From: Mailhella massiliensis
GTDB lineage: Bacteria > Desulfobacterota > Desulfovibrionia > Desulfovibrionales > Desulfovibrionaceae
DNA length: 12,418 bases
Reading direction: 5' to 3'
Assembly (NCBI RefSeq): GCF_020741395.1
Contig: NZ_DYZA01000097.1
Span: forward strand, 1 to 12,418
Part shown: piece after piece, positions 12,246 to 12,418 of the stretch
How the letters are laid out: each line of letters starts with the position of its first letter
Numbering within the stretch: the first letter of the stretch is position 1
Program-made: the position numbers and the translations under genes
The notes under the pieces: model-generated
What the model was told of the DNA's origin: nothing
What the model saw: the letters and a program-made list of their open reading frames with translations, nothing else
Database searches by the model: none

Positions 12246-12418
12246 AAACGGTAAAAGCCCGGAGCGCAGTCACAGAATCCGCAGTCGGGTCAGGCTCCTG
12301 TACCTTCATCCTATCCGCCGTCCGAATATCGCTTTCTTCTTGAAAAAAGGATCAAGAAACATATCAGCCATACCTATGTCCGGTATTTCCGTCTCATACT
12401 AGGCAAAAATCTTGTATT
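12246..12418. other. Right-end intergenic stretch without a recognisable gene
   Basis: Stops occur in all minus-strand frames near the window edge, and I found no coding pattern on the plus strand. The last 90 nt are A/T-rich and hold the inverted repeat at 12337-12358. A weak plus-strand promoter-like pair (TTGAAA at 12340, TATCAG at 12362, 16 bp apart) could serve a gene beyond the window. Confidence 0.4.
12337..12358. repeat. Inverted repeat TTCTTGA-N8-TCAAGAA in the right-hand intergenic region
   Basis: TTCTTGA (12337-12343) and TCAAGAA (12352-12358) are 7-bp perfect arms around 8 nt. The half-sites are those of the operator in front of dfx (1877-1903), though the spacer is one base longer. 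It could be a regulator site for a gene to the right of the window or for the MFS gene, or a chance A/T-rich repeat. Confidence 0.4.

Noticed and set aside
12258..12326. Minus-strand ORF of about 22 codons before the MFS gene, possible leader peptide
   Set aside because: It lies upstream of the predicted transcription start, has no regulatory codon run and no conserved feature.
1..12418. CRISPR array, tRNA or rRNA genes
   Set aside because: No regularly spaced direct repeats and no tRNA or rRNA signature were seen on either strand.

Overview
The window looks like chromosomal DNA of a GC-rich, sulfate- or sulfite-reducing member of the Desulfovibrionaceae. The main evidence is the order desulfoferrodoxin - rubredoxin - rubredoxin:oxygen oxidoreductase (ROO), the Desulfovibrio-type metal ligands in these proteins (Dfx C10/C13/C29/C30 and H49/H69/H75/C116/H119; ROO H79/E81/D83/H146/D165/H226), and a cytochrome bd oxidase in an otherwise anaerobic gene set. 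The exact genus cannot be fixed from the sequence.

Left edge (1-312): the 5' end of an IS200/IS605-type tnpA runs off the window on the minus strand. Its ribosome binding site lies inside a long hairpin, and a second hairpin marks the element's end region. A rho-independent terminator for the next operon follows. Positions 313-1683 hold a minus-strand housekeeping pair, rlmE (23S rRNA 2'-O-methyltransferase) then yebC.

Oxygen-defence island (1877-6891, plus strand): a sigma70-type promoter overlapped by a 10-bp-arm inverted repeat drives dfx (superoxide reductase), a fused double rubredoxin, a 61-residue NrdD-like small protein, a 52-residue single rubredoxin, then, past an intrinsic terminator, roo (oxygen to water), and, past a run of hairpins, cydAB (membrane quinol oxidase). 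Rubredoxins feed electrons to Dfx and ROO in the cytoplasm, while CydAB removes oxygen at the membrane. The small protein carries the glycyl-radical-like RxTGYL motif and C-terminal tail of class III ribonucleotide reductase but lacks the rest of the enzyme. Its place in an oxygen-detoxification operon suggests a repair or spare-part role like that of GrcA/YfiD for pyruvate formate-lyase. This is the most intriguing element of the window.

Right part (7057-12418): a minus-strand pair encodes a 2x[4Fe-4S] ferredoxin and an FAD-dependent, AprA/fumarate-reductase-like flavoprotein. A well-formed sigma54 (-24/-12) promoter precedes it. The divergent neighbour is a sigma54-dependent activator with a GAF-like sensor domain. 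Beyond it, convergent to the activator, is a 12-helix MFS transporter with its own sigma70-like promoter. Together these look like an inducible uptake and reduction module for an unidentified small molecule. Cyd and the flavoprotein genes converge on strong bidirectional terminator hairpins at 6898-7019.
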